DNA from: Curtobacterium sp. PhB115
Lineage (GTDB): Bacteria; Actinomycetota; Actinomycetes; Actinomycetales; Microbacteriaceae
Length of the DNA stretch: 64,000 bases
NCBI RefSeq assembly: GCF_003752025.1
Contig: NZ_RJKR01000012.1
Span: 186,001-250,000, forward strand
Direction: 5' to 3'
Both the position numbers and the translations under genes were made by a program. A model generated the notes under the pieces. The model was not told the origin of the DNA. It saw only the letters and a list, made by a program, of their open reading frames with translations, and searched no databases. Numbering within the stretch: position 1 is the stretch's first letter; the number at the start of each line of letters is the position of its first letter. Below are positions 45,401-53,167 of the stretch, one piece after another.

Positions 45401-48273
45401 ACCCCACCGCCGACGACGTCACCGCCAAGGTCCTGCGGAAGCAGCAGATCCGCGTGACCCCGCCGAAGGCCGCGAAGTCGGGGGACTACGCCGTCCTCTA
45501 CACGGTGGCGAACGCCAGCGGCGGGTCGAGCACCGCCTTCCTGACCGTCACCGTCGACCCGGACGCCCAGCCCCTCCGCCCCGAGGTGGACGACACGACC
45601 CTCGACCTGCAGGACATCCTGCACCGGCAGAGCGTCACCGTCGACGTGCTCGAGAACGTCTTCTTCGCCGAGGGCACGGCGGCCGACCTGCGCGTCGGCA
45701 TCGTCGACGGCTACGGCGACAACGCCCGGCTCACGGACGACGGACGGATCTCGGTGCGGCTCACCGACGACTCGCAGGTGATCCCGTTCTCGGTCGCCCG
45801 CGTCGACCACCCCGACATCATCTCCTACGGCTTCATCAACGTGCCCGGGTTCGACGACGCCCTGCCGCAGATCAACCGGTCGGCCGGCGCCGTGACCGTG
45901 AAGAGCGAGGCGACGGTCAGCATCCCGCTGGCGGACTACGTCGTGACCGCGAACGGCAAGACCGCCACGATCACCGACCGCGGGACGGTCAAGGCGACCC
46001 ACGCGAACGGCGACAGCCTGGTCGTCGACTCGTCGACGCTCCGGTTCACCTCGTCGAAGCTCTACTACGGCAACGCCTCGATCTCGTTCGAGGTCACCGA
46101 CGGGTCCTCTGCGAACGGCGGCAAGGGCCGCGTCGCGACGCTCGTCCTGCCGATCACCGTGACGCCGCGGTCGAACCAGCCGCCGGCCTTCACCGGCTCC
46201 GCGCTCGAGATGCAGCCGGGCGAGACCCGGACGGTCGACCTGACGAAGCTGACCGACTACCCGTACCCGAAGGACCTGCCGGAGCTCCGGTACTCCGTGG
46301 TCAGCCGACCCGCTGCGGGCACCACCGCCACCATCGCGAAGCAGCAGCTGACGATCACGGTCGCCGACACCGCGAAGAAGAACTCCACCGCCGCGATCGG
46401 CATCGGCGTGACGGACGACGCCAACGCCGGTCGCGCGGGCACGGTGACCGTCGGCATCGTCGCGTCCACCCGGCCGCTCGTGCAGCCCGGCGCCGACCGC
46501 TCCGTCACCAAGCGCGGGGCGACGACGACGATCGACGTCCTGACGAACGACCAGCCGACGAACCCGTTCCCGGGGGAGCGGCTGCGAGTCGTGAACATCC
46601 GCGGCCTGTCCGGCGGCCTGCCGAGCGGAGTCTCCGTGACCCCGAGCGCCGACCGGTCGCGGCTGCAGGTGCGGGTGTCCGACACCGCCAAGCCCGTCGA
46701 CGCGCACCTGCAATACCAGGTCGCCGACGCCACGAACGACCCGGACCGGTACGTCTGGGGCGACGTGACGATCTCCGTGCAGGACGTCCCCGACGCTCCG
46801 GGCATCCCGACGCGCACGGGGTCCTACGACGGCGGGCAGGTCACGCTCACCTGGTCGACGCCGCAGGGCAACAACTCGCCCATCACCGGCTACCGCGTCA
46901 CGGGCACCAACGGCGTCTCGAAGAACTGCGGCACCGCCACGGTCTGCACGATCAACGGGCTCGACCCGAAGGCGTCGTACCGGTTCCAGGTCGTCGCCAC
47001 CAACGCCGTCGGCGACTCCGACCCGTCCGCCCGGTCCTCGGCGATGAGCGCCGACTTCGTGCCCGCTCCGCCGAAGGGCATCACGGTCACGCCCAGCAGC
47101 TCCACGCCGAACCAGCTCGACGTGAAGTGGAACGCCGTGCCCGCTCCGAACCGGGGCAGCGCCGTCGACGACTACATCGTGACGATCGAGGGGCCGGGAC
47201 TCTCCGCCACCCGCCACACCGGCACGGCCACGAGCACCGCCATCACCGGGGCGCAGAGCGCCGCGCAGTACAAGGTGACCGTCTCCGCTCGGAACGACGC
47301 CGACCGCAACGGCACCGTCGTGCAGTGGAACTCCGGTTCGGCCACCGGGACCGCGGTCGGGACCCCTGCAGTGCCGACCCTCAACGCATCGCGCGACACC
47401 TCGCCCGGCCGGACGTCGGTGTCGCTGAGCGCCACCGAGGGCGACTGGGCGGGCAGCGGACGCACCCTGACGATCGTCCGCTACCCACCGGGGGCGAACA
47501 TCCCGTCCGGCTGCTCGACCACCGGCTCGGACAAGAAGTGGGACGGCGGCAGCGCCACCGACACGCTGAGCGCCAACGGGAACTTCCAGTACGTGGCACT
47601 CGCCGACAACGGCCTGTTCTGCACGCCGAGCCGAGCCGCGTCGGTCCAGGGGTACGCCGCCCCTGGAGCCGCCTCTGCCGACATCGCCGTCGAGAAGTTC
47701 AGCGACGACGACGGCACCTACGCCATCCGCATCCGCAACCCGCGCGCTCAGGCGAGCGCGAACGGCTCGATCGACCACTACGCGTACTCCGTGAACGGCG
47801 GCGGGCAGGTCACGTTCGGTGGCAACGGCACGTGGGTGAACGGAGTGGCCTACGGGTCCGCCGTCAGTGTCACGGTGGTGGCGTGTGCCGACGGCACGGC
47901 GAACTTCTGCGGTGACGGCACGACCGTGAACGACCTCCGTCCCGTGCAGACGCGCGCCTCGGTCCCCGACACCGTGACGGCCGGCACGCAGTTGACCGTC
48001 GGCGCTCCGCAGAACGGTGGCCTGCAGCCGTCCGGGTACCGGATCGTGTTCTGCGCCTCGCGCTACTTCGGGCTCTGCGGCGACGGTGCGGTGTACGCAC
48101 CGGACGCGCTGCCGACGGTCGAGGACTCGTTGACCGCGCGGTACGTCTACGTCATCGGCATCGTCGACGGTCACGAGGACCCCACGTCGAACCCGCCGAG
48201 CGCGACGATCGCGGCAGCACCCGCCCCGGCACCCGACCCCGAGCCGGAACCCGACCCCTCGCCGACGTCCTAG
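42403..48273 (+). CDS. Giant multi-domain Ig-like/FnIII surface protein (1956 aa)
   Basis: Very large exported protein. Layout: N-terminal membrane anchor AAITTGASVLVAAVVATTAIV (about 10-35), an outer beta-rich, propeller-like region to about 370, an acidic Gln-rich linker, then about 11 cadherin/Big-type Ig repeats (about 380-1460) marked by phrases such as NDYDPNGDP, VDPDGDP, NDTQPEGEP, IDPDGDS and NDSDPEGG, which look like calcium sites. After these come at least two FnIII domains (DAPGIPTRTG onwards) and three more beta domains, ending in a Pro-rich tail PAPAPDPEPEPDPSPTS. There is no LPxTG sorting motif, so it is held by the N-terminal span. Translation is coupled to the kinase gene; MoxR, DUF58 and transglutaminase-fold genes follow. 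Adhesion or wall-scaffold role inferred. Confidence 0.88.
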   Translation: MIRAFLAKHRSAAITTGASVLVAAVVATTAIVSTGYHTQRVDLGDGTVWVPSAEYGAIGRANTGVLQLNTAVETASDDLSVLQRGATVYSVDETKGTVAKVDVADATVGDAVTLPAGTPQVFFAGDTAVIGNGDTGELWATPAADLAEFDASTKADLTLGADAVFDASDGHVAVFSAKTGTASLVDVGTTLTVDQRWKVDTDRGDDYQVATFDRHLAVLDRTSGALSIDGRTVELGDRVGTSPALQRSSDSSTQVTVAGTAGIVRVSASGNVDATSLQVSGRAARPYVDGSCTYAAWAGGQALDTCSGSALQRLASTGGTSEMQILHNGQTIVANDPSSGRSWAIDRSGQLIDNWADLIKQDDEQQQEQVSDDDPEVDKDQKPPVAVDDDLGARPGRTTSLPVLLNDYDPNGDPIIVSEVGTIPDSAGRVAIVADGQRLQVTLSSRATGTVTFPYTITDGNGGSDTATVRVTVRPETVNEAPRQVRDTSADVVENGHVVTNVLGDWVDPDGDPVYLKSATASDGDRVSTTPDGLLDYRNDSGRTGDRSVQLVVSDGRADGRGSVTVHVAKQGSVPLRADPFPVQGYAGKAFTADPLDHVRGGNGTVTLTSVSSVSGLTVTPSYDAGTFRVQGASAGDHQLEYTVTDGVKTSSGIVRVTILAPPDASSAPITTPKTVFVNTLSTKDTDVTATDIDPAGGVLLVTALDGPARGSGVRASILDQHTVRVTLTTPLDGPVSFGYTETNGLASSTGTITVVEIPRPDRIQPPVAQPDTATVRVGDVANIDVLANDTQPEGEPLTLQPDLVQNVPGDGGLLFASGDHLRYLAPKTPGNYTAVYRVAGPDGQYADAAVSISVRERDAATNNPPVPQTVTARVVAGSSVRISVPLNGIDPDGDSVQLVGVGSNPDKGSVTDVASDALTYEAGDYSAGTDEFTYTVVDALGSRATGTVRVGIAPRAEQASNPVAEADHVTIRPGGSVTVRVLQNDSDPEGGLLTVTGADPTADDVTAKVLRKQQIRVTPPKAAKSGDYAVLYTVANASGGSSTAFLTVTVDPDAQPLRPEVDDTTLDLQDILHRQSVTVDVLENVFFAEGTAADLRVGIVDGYGDNARLTDDGRISVRLTDDSQVIPFSVARVDHPDIISYGFINVPGFDDALPQINRSAGAVTVKSEATVSIPLADYVVTANGKTATITDRGTVKATHANGDSLVVDSSTLRFTSSKLYYGNASISFEVTDGSSANGGKGRVATLVLPITVTPRSNQPPAFTGSALEMQPGETRTVDLTKLTDYPYPKDLPELRYSVVSRPAAGTTATIAKQQLTITVADTAKKNSTAAIGIGVTDDANAGRAGTVTVGIVASTRPLVQPGADRSVTKRGATTTIDVLTNDQPTNPFPGERLRVVNIRGLSGGLPSGVSVTPSADRSRLQVRVSDTAKPVDAHLQYQVADATNDPDRYVWGDVTISVQDVPDAPGIPTRTGSYDGGQVTLTWSTPQGNNSPITGYRVTGTNGVSKNCGTATVCTINGLDPKASYRFQVVATNAVGDSDPSARSSAMSADFVPAPPKGITVTPSSSTPNQLDVKWNAVPAPNRGSAVDDYIVTIEGPGLSATRHTGTATSTAITGAQSAAQYKVTVSARNDADRNGTVVQWNSGSATGTAVGTPAVPTLNASRDTSPGRTSVSLSATEGDWAGSGRTLTIVRYPPGANIPSGCSTTGSDKKWDGGSATDTLSANGNFQYVALADNGLFCTPSRAASVQGYAAPGAASADIAVEKFSDDDGTYAIRIRNPRAQASANGSIDHYAYSVNGGGQVTFGGNGTWVNGVAYGSAVSVTVVACADGTANFCGDGTTVNDLRPVQTRASVPDTVTAGTQLTVGAPQNGGLQPSGYRIVFCASRYFGLCGDGAVYAPDALPTVEDSLTARYVYVIGIVDGHEDPTSNPPSATIAAAPAPAPDPEPEPDPSPTS

Positions 48274-48296
48274 CGCGATCCGTCACCCGTCCGCCC

Positions 48297-48302
48297 TACG
48301 CT
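48297..48302 (+). promoter_or_regulatory. -10 box TACGCT for the moxR operon
   Basis: TACGCT in the 63-base gap after the giant protein gene. The predicted leader of about 28 bases has the ribosome site GAAGGA (48321-48326) before ATG 48337. The three-gene moxR unit can thus be expressed on its own. Confidence 0.45.
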
Positions 48303-48336
48303 GCCCCTACCGCCACCACAGAAGGATCGACACCGC

Positions 48337-49308
48337 ATGAGCATGACCCCGGAGCAGGCCACCTGGTTCGCCGACGTCGCCGGCCGGATCGTGACCAACG
48401 TCGAGCAGGTGCTCCTCGGGAAGACGTTCGTGATCCGGCTCGCGGTCACGGCGATGCTCAGCGAGGGCCACCTCCTGCTCGAGGACGTGCCCGGCACCGG
48501 GAAGACGAGTCTGGCGCGCGCGATGGCCCAGAGCGTGCAGGGCACGACGAACCGCATCCAGTTCACACCGGACCTGCTGCCCGGTGACATCACGGGCATC
48601 AGCGTGTACGACCAGCGCACGCAGGAGTTCGACTTCCACCGCGGACCGGTCTTCGCGAACATCGTCCTCGCCGACGAGATCAACCGGGCGAGCCCGAAGA
48701 CCCAGTCCGCCCTGCTCGAGGCGATGGAGGAGTCCGCGATCACGGTCGACGGCGTCAACCACCGCCTCGCCGCTCCGTTCATGGTCATCGCGACGCAGAA
48801 CCCGATCGAGCAGGCCGGCACCTACCGCCTGCCCGAGGCGCAGCTCGACCGCTTCCTCATGAAGACCTCCATCGGCTACCCCGACCACGCCGCCACGGTC
48901 AAGATCCTCGAGACCTCGTCGGCGCCGTCGGCGTCGGTGCCGCTCGCGAGCGTCGTCCCGGCGGCGACGATCACCGAGATGGCGACGCTGGCCCGCACGG
49001 TGCACGTCGACGCCGTGATCGCGGACTACGTCGCACGTCTGGTCGACGCGACCCGATCCGCCAGCGAGGTCCGGCTCGGTGTCAGCGTCCGCGGTGCGAT
49101 GGGGCTGATCCGCGCCTCGCGTGTGCTCGCGGCCCTGAGCGGCCGCCACTACGTCACCCCGGACGACGTCAAGGCACTCGCCGTGCCGGTCCTCGCACAC
49201 CGCCTCGTCCTCGACGCCGAGGCCGAGTTCGACGGCGTCAGCGCGCCGAGCGTGATCGCGCAGCTGCTGGTGGAGACCCCGCCGCCCGCCGACCGAGTCA
49301 CGACGTGA
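48337..49308 (+). CDS. MoxR-family AAA+ ATPase
   Basis: 323-residue AAA+ chaperone-like ATPase. Seen: Walker A DVPGTGKTS at 50-58, Walker B NIVLADEINRASPKTQ near 107, sensor IATQNPIEQAGTYRLPEAQLDRF, and the C-terminal lid with the Arg-rich helix. MoxR ATPases help to assemble or insert metal into partner proteins, often von Willebrand-type or DUF58 proteins. The stop overlaps the DUF58 gene start (GTGA), fixing the pair as one functional unit. Confidence 0.95.
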   Translation: MSMTPEQATWFADVAGRIVTNVEQVLLGKTFVIRLAVTAMLSEGHLLLEDVPGTGKTSLARAMAQSVQGTTNRIQFTPDLLPGDITGISVYDQRTQEFDFHRGPVFANIVLADEINRASPKTQSALLEAMEESAITVDGVNHRLAAPFMVIATQNPIEQAGTYRLPEAQLDRFLMKTSIGYPDHAATVKILETSSAPSASVPLASVVPAATITEMATLARTVHVDAVIADYVARLVDATRSASEVRLGVSVRGAMGLIRASRVLAALSGRHYVTPDDVKALAVPVLAHRLVLDAEAEFDGVSAPSVIAQLLVETPPPADRVTT

Positions 49309-50720
49309 CGGACCGCCGGCCCGTCTCCACGCGCTCGCGCCGTCCGTCCTCGACGCGGTCGCGTCGTGGCACGACGGCGTACGAGCGCACGGGGACGGTC
49401 GCCGGCATGACCAACGTCCGCACCCGGATCGTCGGCGACCGCGAGGGCGTCGCAGCGGATGCGGTCATCGGGATCGTGCGCGTGTGGGCGATGGCCTGGA
49501 GGCTCGTCACGCGTACCTGGGACGAGGTCTCGTCCGTCGTCACCGGGCTCGGCTGGACGGTCGCCGCGCTCACGCTCGTCGCGATCGTCGTCGGCTACCG
49601 GTTCGGTCTGCGCGAGATCGTGGTCGTCGGGTTCGCCGGCGCCGTGCTCGTGGTCGTCGCGGCGATCGCGCTCATCGGCCGTTCTCGTCTGCTGATCCGG
49701 ATGCGCCTGCCGCAGCACCGGGTGGCCGTCGGCGACGAGGCCGGGGTCGTCGTCACCGCCGAGAACCCGACGCGTCTGCCGTCCGTCCCGACCACGGTCG
49801 AGGTCCCGGTCGGTGCCGGACTCGTCGACGTCGCCATCCCCGCGATCGGCCCACACGGCACGGTCGAGCGCGAGGTCCCGGTGCCGACGCTCCGCCGCGG
49901 CGTGCTCGACGTCGGACCGGTGACCGGCGTCCGTGCCGACCCGGTGGGACTCGTCCGCCGCGAGATCGTCTGGACGGCACGCGAGCAGGTCATCGTGCAC
50001 CCCCGGACCATCGCCATCCCGTCGACGAGCACCGGTCTGGTCCGCGACCTCGAGGGGCAGGCGACGACCGACCTGTCCCCGGCGGACATCGCGTTCCACG
50101 CCATCCGCGAGTACATGCCCGGCGACGACCCGCGCACCATCCACTGGAAGTCGACGGCGAAGTCCGGCGCGCTCATGGTGCGCCAGTTCGAGGACACCCG
50201 CCGATCGCACCTCGTCGTCGCCCTGGGCATCGCCCGGAGCGAGTTCGCCGACGACGAGGAGTTCGAGCTCGCGGTCAGCGCTGCCGCGTCGCTCGGCGCC
50301 CGCGCGATCCGTGACGGCCGAGAGGTCTCCGTCGTCGTCTCCGAGCGCACGCCGGAGTTCGCCAAGCGTGCCGTCTACGCGGTGCGGTCGCTCCCGACGG
50401 TCACCCCGACCCGACTGCTCGACGACTTCGCGTCGGTCGGTCTGGCCGACGCCTGCCTGCCGATCGCCGAGGTCTCCCGCATCGCCGGCAGCGAGGCCGA
50501 GGGGATCTCGGTGGCCTTCCTGGTCGTCGGGTCCACGGTCGGGCTCCCCGCGCTCCGGCTCGCCGCGACCCGGTTCCCCGTCGGCGTCGAGGTCGTCGCC
50601 GTGATCTGCGAGCCCGAGGCCCAGCCGCGGTTCCTCCGGGTCGCCGGACTGACCGTCATGACCATCGGCTACCTGGACGACCTCCGCCACGCCCTGCACC
50701 GATCGGCCGCTGCCGCGTGA
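49305..50720 (+). CDS. DUF58 membrane protein
   Basis: 471-residue protein. Seen: a basic, Ser/Arg-rich N-terminus with phosphorylatable residues, two membrane spans at about 82-125 (VAALTLVAIVVGY and VVVGFAGAVLVVVAAIALIG), then a beta domain and the DUF58 signature YMPGDDPRTIHWKSTAKSG near 270-290, part of a degenerate von Willebrand A-like fold. Known of the family: nearly always paired with MoxR and transglutaminase-like genes; the biochemical role is not settled. The first ATG inside (residue 35) is an alternative start, but GTG 49305 overlaps the moxR stop in the usual way. Confidence 0.9.
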   Translation: MTDRRPVSTRSRRPSSTRSRRGTTAYERTGTVAGMTNVRTRIVGDREGVAADAVIGIVRVWAMAWRLVTRTWDEVSSVVTGLGWTVAALTLVAIVVGYRFGLREIVVVGFAGAVLVVVAAIALIGRSRLLIRMRLPQHRVAVGDEAGVVVTAENPTRLPSVPTTVEVPVGAGLVDVAIPAIGPHGTVEREVPVPTLRRGVLDVGPVTGVRADPVGLVRREIVWTAREQVIVHPRTIAIPSTSTGLVRDLEGQATTDLSPADIAFHAIREYMPGDDPRTIHWKSTAKSGALMVRQFEDTRRSHLVVALGIARSEFADDEEFELAVSAAASLGARAIRDGREVSVVVSERTPEFAKRAVYAVRSLPTVTPTRLLDDFASVGLADACLPIAEVSRIAGSEAEGISVAFLVVGSTVGLPALRLAATRFPVGVEVVAVICEPEAQPRFLRVAGLTVMTIGYLDDLRHALHRSAAAA

Positions 50721-53107
50721 GCGCCGTCCAGACCCCTGCTCCGCCGGTCGACCGTCCACGTCGCTCGACCAGACGCTCCGACCGGCGCGACGCCCGGCGT
50801 CTCGCCCCGCTCCGGCTGGTCGGGGGCACGCTCATGGTGTGGCTCCTGCTGGCGGTCGCGAGCGTGTCGTGGTGGCCGGTCTACCGAGACGACTCGATGG
50901 TCGTCGCCGCGGTCACGGCGATCGTGTTCGGCAGCCTCGTCGCACTCGTCGGCACCGTCCTGCGCCTGCCCACCGTCGTGGTGGCGGTGGCGACGGTCGC
51001 GGCCTTCACCCTGACCGGCGTCCCCGCGGCGGTACCGGGCGAGGCGAACGGCCTGCTGCCCACCGGCCGTGGCCTCGTCGACCTCTTCGCGGGCGTGGCG
51101 CTCGGCTGGAAGCAGCTGGTGACCATCAGCCTGCCGGTCGGCTCCTACGAGGCGCTGCTCGTGCCGTACTTCGTCACGCTCCTCGTCGCCACGGTGACGG
51201 GCGTGAGCGTGGCGACCCGCGCCTCCAGGCAGGAACTCGCGGCCATCCCTGCACTGGTGCTCTTCGCGATCGGCGTGGTCGTGGGGCCGAGTCGGCTCGA
51301 CACGTCCATCGTGACCGCCGTCGTCCTCGTCGGCATCGCCCTGGTCTGGGCGCTGACGGTGCGCCACGCGCGCCGCGCCGTGGCGGTCGCGACCACGATC
51401 GGTGCGAAGGTCTCGGTCACCCGGTCGGTGGTGCGTCCGGCGCTCGTCGGGACGGGCACGATCGTGGCGGCAGCGGTCGTCGCGACCGGCCTCGGACTCG
51501 TCGCGCCGCCGTCGGTGGGACGCACCGTCGCCCGGACGGACGTCGTGAAGCCGTTCGACCCGCGCGACTACGTCAGCCCGCTCAGCGGCTTCCGCGCGTA
51601 CCAGGAACAGACCGCGGCGGACACTGCGCAGCTCCGGGTCAGCGGACTGCCCGAGAACGGGTTCGTGCGCATCGCGACCCTCGACACCTACGACGGGGTC
51701 GTGTACCGCGTCGGCGGCCCGGACGGATCCACCTCGTCCGGCACCTTCGAGCGCGTCCCGACCTCGGTGGACGTCCGCGGCGTCGACGGGACGACGGTCC
51801 GGGTCGGTGTGACGGTGGACGGCTACCGGGGCGTGTGGCTGCCGACCGTGGGTGACCTCGAGCGCGTCGAGTTCTCCGGCTCCGGCGCTGACGACGACCG
51901 GAGCGCGTTCTTCTACAACGCCTCGACCGGCACCGGCGCGGTCGTCGGTGGCGTCGGCGAGGGCACGTCCTACGACCTCACCGCGGTGATCCCGGACCAG
52001 CCCAGCGACGAGCAACTGGCATCGGCGCGACCGGGGAACGCCTCGGTCCCGACGGCGCGCGACGTGCCGGACGCCGTCCGCGAGACGGTCGAGTCGACGA
52101 CCGCCGACGAGAGCGGCGCCGGCGCGAAGCTCGTCGCGATGATCCAGTCGCTCAAACGCACCGGGTACATCAGCCATGGCGTGGGCGACGACCGGGCGAG
52201 CCGCTCGGGGCACGGTGCCGACCGCATCCAGGAACTCCTGACGTCGCCGCTGATGATCGGCGACCAGGAGCAGTACGCCGCGGCAGCAGCCCTGATGGCT
52301 GACGACCTCGGCTTCCCGGCGCGCGTGGTGATGGGCTTCGCGGCGGGCGGCGACTCCGGCACGAGCACCGGGACGACCTCCGGTGGCACGACGACGTTCC
52401 GCGGATCGGACGTGACCGCGCGCATCGAGGTCGACACCGCCCAGTGGGGGTGGGTCATGCTCGACCCGAACCCGCCGGTCCGCGAGATCCCGGACGAGCA
52501 GCAGCAGACCCCGCAGCCCGTGACCCGCCCCGAGACCGTCGTGCCGCCGCCCCCGGTCACCCAGCTGGACCAGGACCAGCAGGCGCCACCGCAGACCGAC
52601 CGGAACACGCCGCCCGTGCAGCCCCTCTGGCTGCAGATCCTGCTCGCGGCGCTGCCGTGGGCCCTCGGCACCCTCGGCTTCATCGCACTCGTGCTGCTGC
52701 CGTTCGCGGTGATCGTCCTGGCGAAACGGCTCCGTCGACGTCGGCGGCGTCGAGCCCCGACCCCGCGAGGCCGCATCGTCGGCGCATGGGACGAGTACCG
52801 TGACGCCCTGCTCGACCGCGGCCACGACGTGGCGCGCTCGTCGACGCGGCGCGAGGCCGTCGTCGGAGCGCCTGGTGACGGCGGGACCGGGCTCGCCGCA
52901 CTGGCCGACCGCGCGGTGTTCGGTCCGAGCGACGTCGACACGACGACGGCCGACCGGATGTGGTCGGCGACCGACGACGCGATCGGCTCGTTGCGGAGCG
53001 GACGGACCCGTCGGGAACGGTTCCGCACGGCGGTGTCGTTGCGGTCGCTCCGGGCCGGCACCCCCCCGACGTTCCAGGGACGACCAGGGTCCGGCGGGCC
53101 GCGGTGA
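50717..53107 (+). CDS. Transglutaminase-fold membrane protein with degenerate active site
   Basis: 796-residue TgpA-like protein. Layout: basic N-terminus, about seven to eight membrane spans (about 35-260), an outer domain (about 265-620) that includes a transglutaminase-like core, a Pro/Gln-rich linker, one last span (about 635-665) and a basic cytoplasmic tail. In the core, GDQEQYAAAAALMADDLGFPARVV (515-538 region) aligns with the family GxCEQFA helix, but the nucleophile Cys is Gln517. The His of the HAWVE motif is Thr567 in VTARIEV, while D583 in MLDPNPP is kept. It is thus probably not an active enzyme. GTG start overlaps the DUF58 stop. Confidence 0.88.
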   Translation: MSAVQTPAPPVDRPRRSTRRSDRRDARRLAPLRLVGGTLMVWLLLAVASVSWWPVYRDDSMVVAAVTAIVFGSLVALVGTVLRLPTVVVAVATVAAFTLTGVPAAVPGEANGLLPTGRGLVDLFAGVALGWKQLVTISLPVGSYEALLVPYFVTLLVATVTGVSVATRASRQELAAIPALVLFAIGVVVGPSRLDTSIVTAVVLVGIALVWALTVRHARRAVAVATTIGAKVSVTRSVVRPALVGTGTIVAAAVVATGLGLVAPPSVGRTVARTDVVKPFDPRDYVSPLSGFRAYQEQTAADTAQLRVSGLPENGFVRIATLDTYDGVVYRVGGPDGSTSSGTFERVPTSVDVRGVDGTTVRVGVTVDGYRGVWLPTVGDLERVEFSGSGADDDRSAFFYNASTGTGAVVGGVGEGTSYDLTAVIPDQPSDEQLASARPGNASVPTARDVPDAVRETVESTTADESGAGAKLVAMIQSLKRTGYISHGVGDDRASRSGHGADRIQELLTSPLMIGDQEQYAAAAALMADDLGFPARVVMGFAAGGDSGTSTGTTSGGTTTFRGSDVTARIEVDTAQWGWVMLDPNPPVREIPDEQQQTPQPVTRPETVVPPPPVTQLDQDQQAPPQTDRNTPPVQPLWLQILLAALPWALGTLGFIALVLLPFAVIVLAKRLRRRRRRRAPTPRGRIVGAWDEYRDALLDRGHDVARSSTRREAVVGAPGDGGTGLAALADRAVFGPSDVDTTTADRMWSATDDAIGSLRSGRTRRERFRTAVSLRSLRAGTPPTFQGRPGSGGPR

Positions 53108-53108
53108 C

Positions 53109-53114
53109 TACGAT
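53109..53114 (+). promoter_or_regulatory. -10 box TACGAT for the zinc-ribbon/FHA gene
   Basis: TACGAT directly after the transglutaminase-fold stop, with a leader of about 48 bases that includes GAGGACAGAGG before GTG 53168. Confidence 0.4.
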
Positions 53115-53167
53115 GGCCAGAGGCCTGGCGAGCGTCGTGCACGGCCGAGTGAGGACAGAGGCAACCC

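Noticed and set aside
44044-48174. Minus-strand open frame of 1376 codons opposite the giant Ig-like gene
   Set aside because: It is a high-GC antisense shadow: Arg/Gly/Val-rich without motifs, while the plus strand shows clear Ig and FnIII repeats and coupled start codons.
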